This document shows positions 7,657 through 17,250 of a DNA stretch of 64,000 bases, one piece after another. Positions within the stretch are counted from its first letter, which is position 1, and the number at the start of each line of letters is the position of its first letter. This stretch comes from Acetobacter sp. (GTDB taxonomy: Bacteria; Pseudomonadota; Alphaproteobacteria; Acetobacterales; Acetobacteraceae), in NCBI GenBank assembly GCA_017413025.1, contig JAFPVE010000008.1:1-64000 (forward strand), given 5' to 3'. The notes under the pieces are model-generated. The model did no database searches, was not told the DNA's origin, and worked only from the letters and a program-made list of their open reading frames with translations. The translations under genes were made by a program, and so were the position numbers.

Positions 7657-9318
7657 GTGCTGGCGGTTGCGCGAGCACGTCTTAATCGAGGAACTATAAA
7701 CCTGCAGAGCTGTAATAATAGTGATTATGATGAGTTAATAGAAATAGAAAGAAAATATCATAAACGCGCTTATCACGATGAACTTCGCAAACTTGTAGCA
7801 TTGCAATTTTATAATAAGGCTTTAAGTTATTACGAGAATAGTAAGATAGATGAAGCACTTACAGCGTGTAAACAGGCACTCGAAAAGTGTAAAAAGGTAA
7901 AAAAGAAAGATACGGAGAATATTGATATTGATGTACAGAACGTGTCTTGTTTTCATTTTTGGGAAGGGAAGCCCATTTCTTGCCGCGAAATCAAAGTTAA
8001 TGTGCTGATGTTGCAGGGGCTGGCATATGTTCAGGAAATCTGGAATAAATTGCCTGATGACTATACAGACAAAAAGGAGAGAGGTGTTGATGAATATAAG
8101 GAACAAGTTGTTAAGGTTATCAAGGAGTTTGGTAGTCAGAAACTTGTCAATAAAGAATGTGAGGCAATTTTGACAATAATTAGAGACTTCTCTCAAGGAA
8201 ATACAAGACAGCTGACGAACAAGCGATTTATGATTTGTGAAAGTGCTATCAAAATATGGGAGTGGTTGGAAAAAGAGTCTTTATTGGAAAAAGAAACTGC
8301 TAATTCTTTGAAAGAGGAATTATATCCTTACGTTTGCGACACGTTAAACAGTGTAGACAAGAATTACAAAGATAAAAATAAACTCATTACGATTTGCGAT
8401 AATTGGGTCGAAAAAATACCTGACGGGAATATATGCCGTGTTGGAATTCTCGCATTAAGTGTGCCAATACATGAGCAGCTTGGCGATTATGGTGAGGTTG
8501 AACGTAAATGTAAGGAAGTAGTTCAGTTTTTAGAGAGTAGTAATTTTTGTGCTAATCAACGTTTTTACGCTACATATAGTTTTACTCAATATTTTCGTGC
8601 TGCACATAGTGCTTTTCAATCTTGGTGGCGTGTTTGTATACGGAAAGTTATAACTGAGCGCAAGGGGCGGGAGGATGTGAAAAAAGCATTCGATGCTGCT
8701 GATAAAATAAGGGAGAGAACAGGGATCGGTAATCAAGATGAAAGAACACAAAGACAAGTGCAAATAGAAAAACAAAAACAAAAAGAAATAATTGAAATAA
8801 TTGATAATGAAAAAGATGATAATGCTCTTTCTAGAAAAGTATTTAATTATTGTTATAAAGAAAAGATTTCCTTTCTAAAGCCAAATGTGAGGATGCTTGA
8901 AGTGATTTGTTACGTTAAAAAGTTTTGGCGTGACTATAAAGAGATAGAAAATAATTTATATATTCAGAGAAAGGTTGTTATGCTAACTATCAGGTTAGCG
9001 GAATTTATTACCTATTGGCAAATAACGATTACAAATTACAAAGATTTCTTATTAGAAGAACTGGAAGAAATAATTAAATGGTTTGAAGCTAAATCTGAAC
9101 AGAATCTTTCATCATGCTATTCTAGAGAATTGTATACAGTTTATGCTTTTTATGCTTTGTGTGAATACAATTCAGGTGGTGATTATGAAAAATTTTTAAA
9201 AGACAAGATAAAAGAAGATCCCAATTTTATAACAAGATTACGTAGAAGGTTGCCTTATATAACTAGTATTAAATCTGAACTAGTAGATCAATTTGTCCAA
9301 CATTTATCTAACATTTAA
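7657..9318 (+). CDS. TPR-like helical protein, C-terminal piece of a frameshifted gene
   Basis: A 553-residue open frame beginning at a GTG (7657), but its coding sense clearly starts earlier, from the A-run at 7623. It is rich in Lys, Glu and aromatic residues and almost entirely predicted helical. TPR-like units occur in the first 100 residues (QFYNKALSYYENSKIDEALTACKQALEKC) and weaker ones later. I recognise no catalytic motif. Codon use is more AT-rich than in the flanking core genes, which suggests acquired or fast-evolving DNA. Together with the preceding ORF it probably forms one gene. Function unknown; TPR proteins usually act as binding scaffolds. Confidence 0.65.
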   Translation: MLAVARARLNRGTINLQSCNNSDYDELIEIERKYHKRAYHDELRKLVALQFYNKALSYYENSKIDEALTACKQALEKCKKVKKKDTENIDIDVQNVSCFHFWEGKPISCREIKVNVLMLQGLAYVQEIWNKLPDDYTDKKERGVDEYKEQVVKVIKEFGSQKLVNKECEAILTIIRDFSQGNTRQLTNKRFMICESAIKIWEWLEKESLLEKETANSLKEELYPYVCDTLNSVDKNYKDKNKLITICDNWVEKIPDGNICRVGILALSVPIHEQLGDYGEVERKCKEVVQFLESSNFCANQRFYATYSFTQYFRAAHSAFQSWWRVCIRKVITERKGREDVKKAFDAADKIRERTGIGNQDERTQRQVQIEKQKQKEIIEIIDNEKDDNALSRKVFNYCYKEKISFLKPNVRMLEVICYVKKFWRDYKEIENNLYIQRKVVMLTIRLAEFITYWQITITNYKDFLLEELEEIIKWFEAKSEQNLSSCYSRELYTVYAFYALCEYNSGGDYEKFLKDKIKEDPNFITRLRRRLPYITSIKSELVDQFVQHLSNI

Positions 9319-9508
9319 AGGCCTAACAATAATACCCCCGTATAACACAACAAAAAACTAGATACTAGATAAACGCTAAGAACTGTGCTAAAAAGGCAAA
9401 AAAATAAAAAAAGTTTTGTTATATGGCGCGCCGTGGGATTCATGAAAATCATGGGGATGAGATATAGGTCAAGCTATGCGGCGTCGTATTTTGTGGTAGG
9501 GTTTGCTT

Positions 9509-10156
9509 ATGCTTGAAATTATGTTTGCCGCTCCTAATGGGAGTTTAGAAGGGCGTTATTATCGTTCGCAAGTGTTAAATGCACCAATTGCCCTTATTTT
9601 ACACCCGCATCCTTTGCATGGGGGCACGATGAACAATCGTGTTACGTACGAACTCTATCGTGTGTTTGGCGAAATGGGTTTTTCTGTCATGCGTTATAAT
9701 TCGCCCGGGGTTGGTCGTGCACAAAAGCAGTTTGATGACGACGAAGCTGGTGAAATTTCTGCGGCTGCGGCGGCTTTAGATTGGTTACAAACGACGCACC
9801 CTTATGCGAACGATATATGGATTGTCGGCTATTCTTTTGGAGCATTTGTTGGGATGCAGTTGCTGGTGCGTCGACCAGAAATTACAGGCTGGGTGAGTGT
9901 AGCACCGCTTGTAACCCATTACGATTTTAGCTTTCTCGCACCATGTCCGTGTTCTGGCTTAATTATTGCAGGCGGTATGGATAAAATGGCACCTGCCACA
10001 GCGATTCGTAAACTGGTCAACAAACTCAATGTACAAGAAAATATTGCTGTGGATTATTATGTTTTAAATGAAGCTAATCACGTTTTTTCAGGACATATTG
10101 ATAAAATCACAATGGTTGTAAAAGATTATGTGACAAAAGCTATTATGGTATCTTGA
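9509..10156 (+). CDS. Alpha/beta hydrolase
   Basis: A cytoplasmic alpha/beta hydrolase of 215 residues. The family signatures are HPHPLHGGTM (oxyanion-side loop), YNSPGVGRA, the nucleophile elbow GYSFGAF, and a C-terminal ANHVF histidine. This small group is widespread in alphaproteobacteria, with no fixed substrate. A TTG at 9503 is an alternative start, but the ATG at 9509 with TAGGG upstream is more usual. I recall similar hydrolase genes next to desulfurase/ferredoxin/mnmA clusters in relatives. If that is right, the TPR gene at 7203-9318 was inserted between once-neighbouring genes. Substrate unknown. Confidence 0.88.
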   Translation: MLEIMFAAPNGSLEGRYYRSQVLNAPIALILHPHPLHGGTMNNRVTYELYRVFGEMGFSVMRYNSPGVGRAQKQFDDDEAGEISAAAAALDWLQTTHPYANDIWIVGYSFGAFVGMQLLVRRPEITGWVSVAPLVTHYDFSFLAPCPCSGLIIAGGMDKMAPATAIRKLVNKLNVQENIAVDYYVLNEANHVFSGHIDKITMVVKDYVTKAIMVS

Positions 10157-10350
10157 GAAGGCGTTGATGTGTCTTACCCACCCTTAAATTATGACCGGCT
10201 TTAATGCAATTATTTTAAGGGATAAAGGTATTATTTTCATACAACAAAATCTATTATAGAGCGAAGAACTTTCTACAATAAAACGGTTTTTGATTTTAAG
10301 AAAGATGTGTAAGAGACTTGCCGATTGCTGGCTTGTAACGAAAAGGAAAC

Positions 10351-10369
10351 AGCCCTTTTAAAGGGGGCT
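10351..10369. terminator. Probable terminator hairpin
   Basis: An AGCCC/GGGCT inverted repeat separated by a short AT stretch lies between the hydrolase (plus strand) and tRNA-Val (minus strand). Either transcript could end here. T-runs are short on both sides, so this is moderate evidence only. Confidence 0.4.
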
Positions 10370-10424
10370 TTCGTAGTGTGTTTATGCTACAAGCGAGGTA
10401 TAACAGCGTAATGATCTACAGAAA

Positions 10425-10499
10425 TGGTGGGCGCAACAGGGATCGAACCTGTGACCCCTACCATGTCAAGGTAGTGCTCTACCGCTGAGCTATGCGCCC
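10425..10499 (-). tRNA. tRNA-Val (GAC anticodon)
   Basis: Read on the minus strand, the sequence folds as a complete 75-nt cloverleaf with a 7-bp acceptor stem (GGGCGCA/TGCGCCC), a D-loop with AGCGGTAGAGC, and the anticodon stem CTACC/GGTAG around TTGACAT. The T-loop is TTCGATC, and CCA is encoded at the 3' end. The anticodon GAC specifies valine. Confidence 0.97.
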
Positions 10500-10847
10500 A
10501 TTCCTGCTTTGTCAATTTCTGTTTGCTAACTTTTACGTATAACTAGTATAGTTTTAGTTACATTCACCATAAAAGTGCAAGCTTTAGATATATTTAAAAT
10601 AAAAATAACTTGTTTGCAACGTAAAAATGTTCTTTGATGAAAGCTTTTTTATCATGATCAATGAGAAAAGCGTTGGAAAAATGGTCAAAAAATCTTTTTA
10701 TGCTGAGGCTGTATAAAACGAATAAGGCTTGAAAGACATACAAGCGATTCTATAATATTTATTGTGACGCATTTTTGGCGTAAACGTGAATTTGTTAATT
10801 TGATGTCTATAAAACCGCAATAATGACTATAAAATAGGATTCGTATA
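10500..10847. other. Intergenic region upstream of htpG
   Basis: This 348-nt AT-rich stretch between tRNA-Val and htpG holds no convincing gene. It contains the promoter for the minus-strand tRNA at its left end and the likely htpG promoter near 10728-10756. Confidence 0.6.
10728..10756 (+). promoter_or_regulatory. Candidate htpG promoter (sigma-32 or sigma-70 like)
   Basis: CTTGAAA at 10728 is followed by CTATAAT at 10750. The CTTG to CTAT spacing of 18 nt fits the alphaproteobacterial RpoH pattern, and htpG is a classical heat-shock gene. The same bases also read as TTGAAA-N16-TATAAT, close to a sigma-70 promoter, so the sigma factor cannot be decided from sequence. The leader to the ATG at 10848 would be about 85 nt. 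Confidence 0.45.
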
Positions 10848-12731
10848 ATGACAGAAACTGTTTCTTCATCTTCTACGCATAGTGAAACTCATGCTTTTAG
10901 TGCTGAAGTCGGTCGCTTGCTTGACCTTGTTGTGCATTCTCTCTATTCAGAGCGAGAAATATTTTTGCGAGAGCTGGTTGCCAATGCTGCAGATGCAACA
11001 GATAGAAGACGTTTTGAATCGTTAACACATTCGGCGCATAGCTTACCGGAAAACGTACGCATTAGTATTATTCCAGATAAAGAATCTCATTTACTGACGA
11101 TTCGTGATGACGGACTAGGTATGAGCCGTGAGGAGCTTGTGCACAATTTAGGAACAATTGCGCGTTCGGGTACACGGGTATTCGGACAGCAGCTTGAAAA
11201 TGCTAAACCAGAAGAACGTCCTAATCTTATCGGACAATTTGGCGTAGGGTTTTATGCGGCTTTTATGGTAGCTGATAGAGTTGATGTTGTGTCTCGCAAA
11301 GTCGGGTCTGACGAAGCATGGCGTTGGTCTTCTGACGGGAAAGGGGCCTATACGATCGAACCAGCTGTACGTGATAGGGCAGGCACAGACATTATTTTGC
11401 ATATGAAAAATGATGCGGAAGAGTTTCTTAATCCGTGGCGGCTCCAATCTATTATTCGAAAATGGTCTGATCATATTGCATGGTCTGTTGTTATTGTGCA
11501 CGACGGTAAAGAAGAGCCTGCCAATACGGGGACAGCCCTATGGTGTAAACCGCGCCAAGAGATTACAAAAGAACAGTTGGAGGAGTTTTATCGCCACCTC
11601 ACGCATAATTTCGATACGCCGTGGGACACCCTTCATTGGCGAGCTGAAGGTACAACAGAATTTGTAGCGTTGCTTTTTATTCCGTCTTCTAAACCTTTTG
11701 AATTTGGCGAACAAACACGCAAAAGTAAAGTGCGCTTGCATGTGCGGCGTATGTTCATTACAGATGAAGCCGATGTTTTGCCGGCATGGTTGCGTTTTGT
11801 GCAAGGGGTTGTCGATACAGACGATCTTCCTCTGAATGTCTCGCGTGAGATGCTTCAGGCAACGCCTGTTCTTGCTCGTATTCGGAAAGCGGTAACAGGG
11901 AAAGTTTTGGCAGAGCTGAAAAAACGGGGTCAAGAGGCAGAATCCTACGCGACGTTTTGGGAAAATTTTGGACCCGTTCTTAAAGAAGGGATTTGGGAAG
12001 ACCATGAGCATCGTGCTGAACTTGCGGCATTAAGTCGTTTTCGCTCGAGTGCAGTAGAAGGGTTGACAACTCTTGACGACTACATAAGTCGTATGAAGCC
12101 CGAGCAAGAGTCTATCTATTATATGACGGGGGAAAGTGTAGAAGTATTAGAGGCTTCGCCACATATTGAAGGGTTTAAAGCGCGGGGGATAGAAGTTCTT
12201 TTATTATCTGATCTTGTGGATGGTTTCTGGCCAGATCGGTTGCACAGTTACGAAGGAAAAACCTTGAAAAATGCGGCGCAAGAGTCAAAAGATCTGGAAA
12301 AATTTGGTGCTCTTGAAGAAACGCCAGCAGAGAAAGCCGATATGGATATGGTGTTACCTGTTTTGAAAGAAGCTCTTGGCAAGAGGGTTTCGGATGTACG
12401 GGTGACAGATCGGTTGGTATCAAGTGCTATGGTACTTGCAGCAGCAGGTGAAGCACTAAATCCCCAACTACGTAAGTTGATGCAGCGAAGCGGGCAGAAT
12501 ACAACAGACGACGTCCCTGTATTAGAGCTAAACCCTGCTCATCCGTTAATGCATGCCTTGGCTGCGCGTGTCAGTGCAAAAGAGGATATAGCACCATTGG
12601 CAGAGATTTTATTCGACGTCGCTACTCTGCAAAGTGGGGAGCAAATTAAAGATGTCAATGCGTTTTCTCGACGTATTATTGATCATTTAGTGAAAGATGC
12701 GGTTAGAGATGATGTCTGTGATGTTAAGTAA
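10848..12731 (+). CDS. htpG: Molecular chaperone HtpG (Hsp90)
   Basis: Cytosolic Hsp90-family ATPase that helps fold and stabilise client proteins. At 627 residues it is full length. The N-terminal GHKL ATPase domain shows [12 protein letters not shown] (catalytic Glu42, Asn46), DDGLGM near residue 88, and [11 protein letters not shown]. The middle domain has the typical [21 protein letters not shown] region, and the C-terminal dimerisation domain is present. A possible RpoH-type promoter lies upstream, and rpoH itself is at 51421. Its last 11 bases overlap the start of a dead methyltransferase gene. Confidence 0.98.
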   Translation: MTETVSSSSTHSETHAFSAEVGRLLDLVVHSLYSEREIFLRELVANAADATDRRRFESLTHSAHSLPENVRISIIPDKESHLLTIRDDGLGMSREELVHNLGTIARSGTRVFGQQLENAKPEERPNLIGQFGVGFYAAFMVADRVDVVSRKVGSDEAWRWSSDGKGAYTIEPAVRDRAGTDIILHMKNDAEEFLNPWRLQSIIRKWSDHIAWSVVIVHDGKEEPANTGTALWCKPRQEITKEQLEEFYRHLTHNFDTPWDTLHWRAEGTTEFVALLFIPSSKPFEFGEQTRKSKVRLHVRRMFITDEADVLPAWLRFVQGVVDTDDLPLNVSREMLQATPVLARIRKAVTGKVLAELKKRGQEAESYATFWENFGPVLKEGIWEDHEHRAELAALSRFRSSAVEGLTTLDDYISRMKPEQESIYYMTGESVEVLEASPHIEGFKARGIEVLLLSDLVDGFWPDRLHSYEGKTLKNAAQESKDLEKFGALEETPAEKADMDMVLPVLKEALGKRVSDVRVTDRLVSSAMVLAAAGEALNPQLRKLMQRSGQNTTDDVPVLELNPAHPLMHALAARVSAKEDIAPLAEILFDVATLQSGEQIKDVNAFSRRIIDHLVKDAVRDDVCDVK

Positions 12732-13124
12732 TATTAAGAGCTTTTTAAGGAAAGACAGAAAGAGCCTGCGTGATCCTGCGTATGATTTTACAAACAGGTA
12801 GTTTGATGATTCGACAGGAAGAGGACGTGTGTGGGAAGAACTTCTTCCCACGCTGAAACTCTCTTGGGTTTTAGAAATCGGTTGTTTTGAAGGAAAGAGC
12901 ACGTGTTATCTTATCGAAACTCTAGCTTCTTGTAGAGATATAGAACTACAGTGTGTTGATACGTGGGGTGGCGATAGAACATGATAGAACATAAAGAGGG
13001 TGTGGTTATTGAACTGGTTATTCACAAAGGTTCAAGTGATATGGTGTTAGCGAAACTATTGGCAGGAGGAAAACTCGGGTATTTTGATTTTGTCTATATA
13101 GATGGTTCGCAATCAAGCGCCTGA
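12721..13124 (+). pseudogene. Degraded class I SAM-dependent methyltransferase
   Basis: An ATG at 12721, overlapping the htpG stop, opens a frame that reads into YDFTNR and then hits a TAG at 12799. The same frame then continues into a good methyltransferase motif I (VLEIGCFEGKS) and QCVDTWGG before another stop. In a shifted frame the remainder reads HKGSSDMVLAKLL and YFDFVYIDGSQ, as in Methyltransf_24-type proteins. In that family the stop position is normally a tryptophan, so TAG probably arose from TGG. The gene shows a nonsense codon, at least one frameshift, internal loss and a missing C-terminus. It was formerly coupled to htpG and is now inactive. Confidence 0.75.
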
Positions 13125-13195
13125 ATTGGAACAGTTATGTGTCGAAAAGTTAGGGGATTAAGGTTTTATTTGAATTATTTGGAGTCTTAAAGTTT

Positions 13196-13225
13196 GGGAG
13201 ACCTTTGGTCTCCCGTTGTTTTCTG
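13196..13225. terminator. Bidirectional rho-independent terminator
   Basis: A perfect 8-bp stem (GGGAGACC/GGTCTCCC) with a TTT loop is followed on the plus strand by GTTGTTTT. It sits between the methyltransferase pseudogene (plus) and arsC (minus), so it probably ends both the htpG transcript and arsC. Confidence 0.8.
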
Positions 13226-13231
13226 TAGAAA

Positions 13232-13585
13232 CTAGGGAAGGAGCGAGAGAACATTTTCAGCCGGACGGCAGACTTTTACCCCTTTGGGGGAGACGACAAT
13301 AGGACGATTGAGCAAAATAGGATTGTCGGCTATGGCTTGTAAGAGGGTTGCATCGGTTACATCTGGTCTGTCTAGCCCTAATTCGGTATAGAGTTTTTCT
13401 TTGGTGCGTAATAAATCACGTGCGGTAACTGGACCTTGCTCGACAAGAGACTTAAGTTCTGAAAGCGTGGGCGGTGTTTTAAGATAGGGTATAATTTTAG
13501 GCTCAATTCCTGCATTACGGATAATTTCCACAACAGAACGCGCTGTTCCGCAAGCGGGATTATAATAAACGGCTATAGGTATCAA
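13232..13585 (-). CDS. arsC: ArsC family arsenate reductase (glutaredoxin-dependent)
   Basis: A 117-residue thioredoxin-fold protein that reduces arsenate to arsenite using glutathione and glutaredoxin. The active-site cysteine C12 lies in YNPACGTAR, and the arginine-containing NRPIVVSPKG loop is conserved near residue 95. It stands alone with no arsB, arsR or arsenite pump beside it. Lone ArsC-like genes are common, and some (YfgD/Spx-like) may not act on arsenate, so the substrate is less certain than the family. Confidence 0.88.
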   Translation of the reverse strand: MIPIAVYYNPACGTARSVVEIIRNAGIEPKIIPYLKTPPTLSELKSLVEQGPVTARDLLRTKEKLYTELGLDRPDVTDATLLQAIADNPILLNRPIVVSPKGVKVCRPAENVLSLLP

Positions 13586-13851
13586 TGTTTCTAACCTCTC
13601 AAATTTGCCATAACAGGGCTATCTAATAAGAAAAAACGGGGTGCTAGACATGTGTCTTATAATATTTTTAAAGTGTTTTAGATGATAAGAGAAGAGATAT
13701 TAGAATTAAGAGATATTCTTTTGAAAAGAGTGTCTTTCTCTTAATAAAAAATAGATAAAAAATTAAGAAATTGTGTGAGGGAGGTTAAAAAATCTCTTAC
13801 TTTCTTTCCTTTGTGCTTATTGAGGATGTTGTTTCTTGAAGATAAAAATTA

Positions 13852-14415
13852 ATGTTTACGCCTAAAAATTCTTTGCGACGCTGTCGATGGGCAGAGTCTA
13901 ATGCTATGATACGCCATTATCATGATACAGAATGGGGAAAGCCTATTTATGATAGCCGTCAACTTTGGGAAGCACTTGTGTTAGAAAGCTTTCAGTGTGG
14001 GTTGTCGTGGAATATAGTGCTGCAAAAACGTGACTCTTTACGTCGTGCTTTTTATGGTTTTGATCCATATAAAGTTGCTTCTATGACAAGAGAAGACGAG
14101 GCGCGTCTTGTTATGGATAAGAGTCTTATTCGATCAAAGCAAAAAATTGCGGCTACAATAACCAATGCGCGTGCTTGGGTTACAATGCATTATCGGGAAG
14201 AAGATTTTGCGGGTTTTATTTGGTCTTTTGCACGACAAAGCGAAATAAAGCTAACAAGCTACTTACAACAAAAAACGCCACAGTCTTGTCAGATCGCCGC
14301 AGCATTGAAAAATCATGGCTTTGTGTTAGTTGGTCCTATTATGATCTATGCTTGGATGCAGGCGATTGGTATGGTTCAAGGACATGAACCATGTTGTTTT
14401 TTGTATACGCCGTAA
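13852..14415 (+). CDS. tag: DNA-3-methyladenine glycosylase I
   Basis: Base-excision repair enzyme that removes 3-methyladenine from DNA. At 187 residues it is normal length. Family features are RCRWAES near the start, YHDTEWGKP (residues 23-31), LESFQCGLSW, and the C-terminal GHEPCC. The cysteine near residue 11 and the paired His residues with the terminal Cys correspond to the zinc ligands of E. coli Tag. It is convergent with guaA, with only 3 nt between the two stop codons, so there is little room for a separate terminator. Confidence 0.95.
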   Translation: MFTPKNSLRRCRWAESNAMIRHYHDTEWGKPIYDSRQLWEALVLESFQCGLSWNIVLQKRDSLRRAFYGFDPYKVASMTREDEARLVMDKSLIRSKQKIAATITNARAWVTMHYREEDFAGFIWSFARQSEIKLTSYLQQKTPQSCQIAAALKNHGFVLVGPIMIYAWMQAIGMVQGHEPCCFLYTP

Positions 14416-14418
14416 ATT

Positions 14419-16011
14419 TTATTCCCACTCAATTGTTCCGGGCGGTTTAGAGGTAATATCATAAGTAACCCGGTTAATACCAGACACTTCGTTGACAATA
14501 CGGTTGGCGACATGATTGAGGAAGGTCATCTCAAACGGGTAGACATCAGCAGTCATGCCATCAGTGCTGGTAACAGCACGGAGAGAACAAACATAATCAT
14601 AAGTACGGTTATCGCCCATAACGCCAACAGTGCGTATAGGCAGTAATACGGCGAAAGCTTGCCATATAGAATCGTAAAGACCAGCAGTACGAATTTCTTC
14701 GAGAAATATTTTATCGACACGCCGGAGTAGTTCGAGCCTTTCTTGTGTAATCGCGCCAAGAATACGAATGGCCAGACCGGGTCCAGGAAACGGGTGACGC
14801 CCGATAAAACATTGTGGCAGACCAAGAACTTTGCCAAGAGCGCGGACTTCGTCTTTAAAGAGTGCCCGTAAAGGTTCAACGAGTTTCATATTCATACGCT
14901 CTGGAAGCCCTCCGACATTGTGGTGTGATTTAATGGTTACTGATGGACCACCAGAGGGGGTAATACTTTCAATAACATCTGGATACAATGTGCCTTGTGC
15001 CAGAAACTGTGCACCACCTAATTTTGTGGCTTCCTTTTCAAACACATCAATAAAAAGACGTCCAATGGTTTTACGCTTTACTTCTGGGTCGGTGATGCCA
15101 TCAAGGGCAGTGAGGAAAATGTCAGAAGCGTTGCAATGTATAAGCGGGATATGAAATTGATCACGAAAGGTATGGATAACTTCTTCAGCTTCGCCGTCTC
15201 GTAACATGCCATGATCAACAAAAATACAGGTGAGCTGCTTACCAATAGCCTGATGAATGAGAACGGCTGTCACGGAGGAGTCAACCCCTCCAGATAAACC
15301 GCAAATAACATGTTCGTTACCAACTTGTTCGCGAATTTTGTGAATTGCCATTTCACGAAAGCTCGCCATTGTCCATGTACCTGTACAACCCGCAATGTTA
15401 TGCGTAAATTGGCGTAATAACAGAGCGCCGTGCGTGGTATGCACAACTTCTGGGTGAAACTGGAGACCGTAAAATTTGCGAGTGTCATCAGCAATAGCAG
15501 CAAACGGTGCATTTTGACTAACAGCAACGGCACGGAAGCCAGTAGGGAGCATGGTCACTTTGTCTTCATGGTTCATCCATACCTGTTCTTTATCATGCGG
15601 TGACCATATCCCTTCGAAGAGGGCACAATCTTCTGTAATAGTCAGTGTTGCCCGCCCATATTCACGATGTGTGCTGGTTTTGACATGTCCGCCAAGCTGT
15701 TGGCACATGGCTTGCTGACCATAGCAAATACCAAGTAATGGCACACCACATGCAAAAACAATGTTAGGGATACGTGGTGCATTTGGGCTATTCACACTTG
15801 CAGGTCCACCGGAAAGAATAATGCCACGAGGAGAAAAAGCTAAAATTCGTTCTTCTGAGGTATTAAATGGCCAAATTTCACAATAAACACCGCTTTCTCG
15901 TACGCGTCGTGCAATAAGCTGTGTAAGTTGACTTCCAAAATCGAGTATTAAAATCCGCTCGTGATGTAATGAGGTTTGTTGTGGAGCAGAAAGAGAGGAG
16001 AGTTTCGGCAC
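14419..16011 (-). CDS. guaA: GMP synthase (glutamine-hydrolysing)
   Basis: Last step of GMP synthesis: XMP, glutamine and ATP give GMP. At 530 residues both domains are intact. The N-terminal class I amidotransferase has catalytic C96 in GICYGQQ and the FHPEV His/Glu pair. The ATP pyrophosphatase has the PP-loop GLSGGVDSS, and the dimerisation domain ends in the conserved [10 protein letters not shown]. The first 17 residues before [11 protein letters not shown] are a variable extension, and a later start is possible. The gene is monocistronic by context. Confidence 0.98.
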   Translation of the reverse strand: MPKLSSLSAPQQTSLHHERILILDFGSQLTQLIARRVRESGVYCEIWPFNTSEERILAFSPRGIILSGGPASVNSPNAPRIPNIVFACGVPLLGICYGQQAMCQQLGGHVKTSTHREYGRATLTITEDCALFEGIWSPHDKEQVWMNHEDKVTMLPTGFRAVAVSQNAPFAAIADDTRKFYGLQFHPEVVHTTHGALLLRQFTHNIAGCTGTWTMASFREMAIHKIREQVGNEHVICGLSGGVDSSVTAVLIHQAIGKQLTCIFVDHGMLRDGEAEEVIHTFRDQFHIPLIHCNASDIFLTALDGITDPEVKRKTIGRLFIDVFEKEATKLGGAQFLAQGTLYPDVIESITPSGGPSVTIKSHHNVGGLPERMNMKLVEPLRALFKDEVRALGKVLGLPQCFIGRHPFPGPGLAIRILGAITQERLELLRRVDKIFLEEIRTAGLYDSIWQAFAVLLPIRTVGVMGDNRTYDYVCSLRAVTSTDGMTADVYPFEMTFLNHVANRIVNEVSGINRVTYDITSKPPGTIEWE

Positions 16012-16353
16012 AGGGTTAGACTTTCATGAGATGATGTTTATAAAAACACATTATTTATAAAATGTATAAAACATGTCTTTATTAAGATTTATAGATTTAT
16101 GGACTTGATTAAAGATATTATACATAACCCGACGACAGAGTTTGTATAGAAAAAATATTAAGAGTAATAAATAAAAGAATGTTTGATAAAAATATAGGCA
16201 AACGTCATACATATAAGTTTATAAGGTGCGGTGTGATAAGCTTTTTTGAGGCTTGTTGTACAGGGTGTAGTATTAAAATATGTATAAAAATATGCTTTAC
16301 AAGTTTATAACGGTTTAATTCATTGATGATATATTTTTAACACGACTCGTTAC
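16012..16353. other. Intergenic, AT-rich
   Basis: This 342-nt stretch separates the divergent guaA and the secreted-protein gene at 16354. It is very AT-rich and must hold both promoters. I saw no tRNA, riboswitch or coding signal in it. Confidence 0.5.
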
Positions 16354-16779
16354 ATGTATAATAGGAAAGACAAAATTAAAATCAAAAAAAGAGTATTCTT
16401 TTTTTTACCAATCCGTAGAGTGATTTTATTTATGGCGGGAATAAGTTTGTGTGCGTGCGCTGCGACAGCAGCACACGATCCTTATGGAGATTGGGTAGGT
16501 ACTTTGGTGCAAGATCAGGGTGAAGATTGTCCGGTAGATGATCCATCATTTATGCAAATAAGACCTCATCATATGATTTTTGTTCCAGGTACGGGAGCAC
16601 TTATTTTACGGGGTATACCAAAGAAATCTCGTCAGTTCTATCATGCGACATTGACTTTAAAAGATGCCCGCGGACAACCTTATCCTATGGTTTTTACAGC
16701 ACAGCCACGAGGAAAGTTTTTTTATGGTCTCTACGGCACACCTGATTGTCGTGCACATATTACACTGCATCGACCATAA
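16354..16779 (+). CDS. Small secreted protein of unknown function
   Basis: A 141-residue protein with a basic N-terminus, a hydrophobic segment (VILFMAGISLCACAA) and a likely signal peptide cut after ATAA near residue 40. Alternatively a cysteine in LCAC could be lipid-modified. The mature part (about 100 residues) begins DPYGDWVGTL and has two cysteines (CPVDD and PDCRA) that could pair in the periplasm. The start may lie at an internal ATG nearer the signal peptide. I do not recognise the family. A secreted lysozyme-inhibitor-like gene lies just downstream beyond tRNA-Arg, but no shared role is shown. Confidence 0.65.
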   Translation: MYNRKDKIKIKKRVFFFLPIRRVILFMAGISLCACAATAAHDPYGDWVGTLVQDQGEDCPVDDPSFMQIRPHHMIFVPGTGALILRGIPKKSRQFYHATLTLKDARGQPYPMVFTAQPRGKFFYGLYGTPDCRAHITLHRP

Positions 16780-17021
16780 TATTTTAAACAGTGGTTTGTC
16801 TTTGCTATAGGCTACACTAGGATAGATAAAATTTTATAGTGGAGAGAAAAAAGCAAGGTGAAAAAAAACACGTGTATAAAAAACGGTTATAATAACCCCT
16901 ATGCGTGGTAGTGTTGCAAAATCAATATATGTTTGTATTCTGTAAAAATAATCAAAAAATGAAAAATTTTTATTTTAGGGGGTTGCATGAAATAAATACC
17001 TCGTTTAAAAGAAATATATAA

Positions 17022-17098
17022 GCACCCGTAGCTCAATTGGATAGAGCACCAGACTACGAATCTGGGGGTTAGAGGTTCGAGTCCTTTCGGGTGCGCCA
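17022..17098 (+). tRNA. tRNA-Arg (ACG anticodon)
   Basis: A 77-nt cloverleaf with acceptor stem GCACCCG/CGGGTGC, a D-arm containing AGCTCAATTGGATAGAGC, anticodon stem CCAGA/TCTGG around CTACGAA, T-loop TTCGAGT, and encoded CCA. Anticodon ACG specifies arginine; its A34 would be edited to inosine by TadA. Confidence 0.97.
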
Positions 17099-17250
17099 GC
17101 AGATACCTGGTCTTGACGTTTAAGTTGAAAAGGTTTTGCTATTGTTTTAGCTTCTCGTTAGGAATTTACGGTTTCTGTCTTGATTCGGTACAGCGGGTGC
17201 TAACGGCACATAATGAGAAAGTATATTAAGTGTTATTAAGATAACTTGGC

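Noticed and set aside
10425..10499. tRNA-Val as an integration site for the nearby odd genes
   Set aside because: No duplicated 3' tRNA end, integrase or attachment repeat is visible. The same holds for tRNA-Arg and tRNA-Glu.
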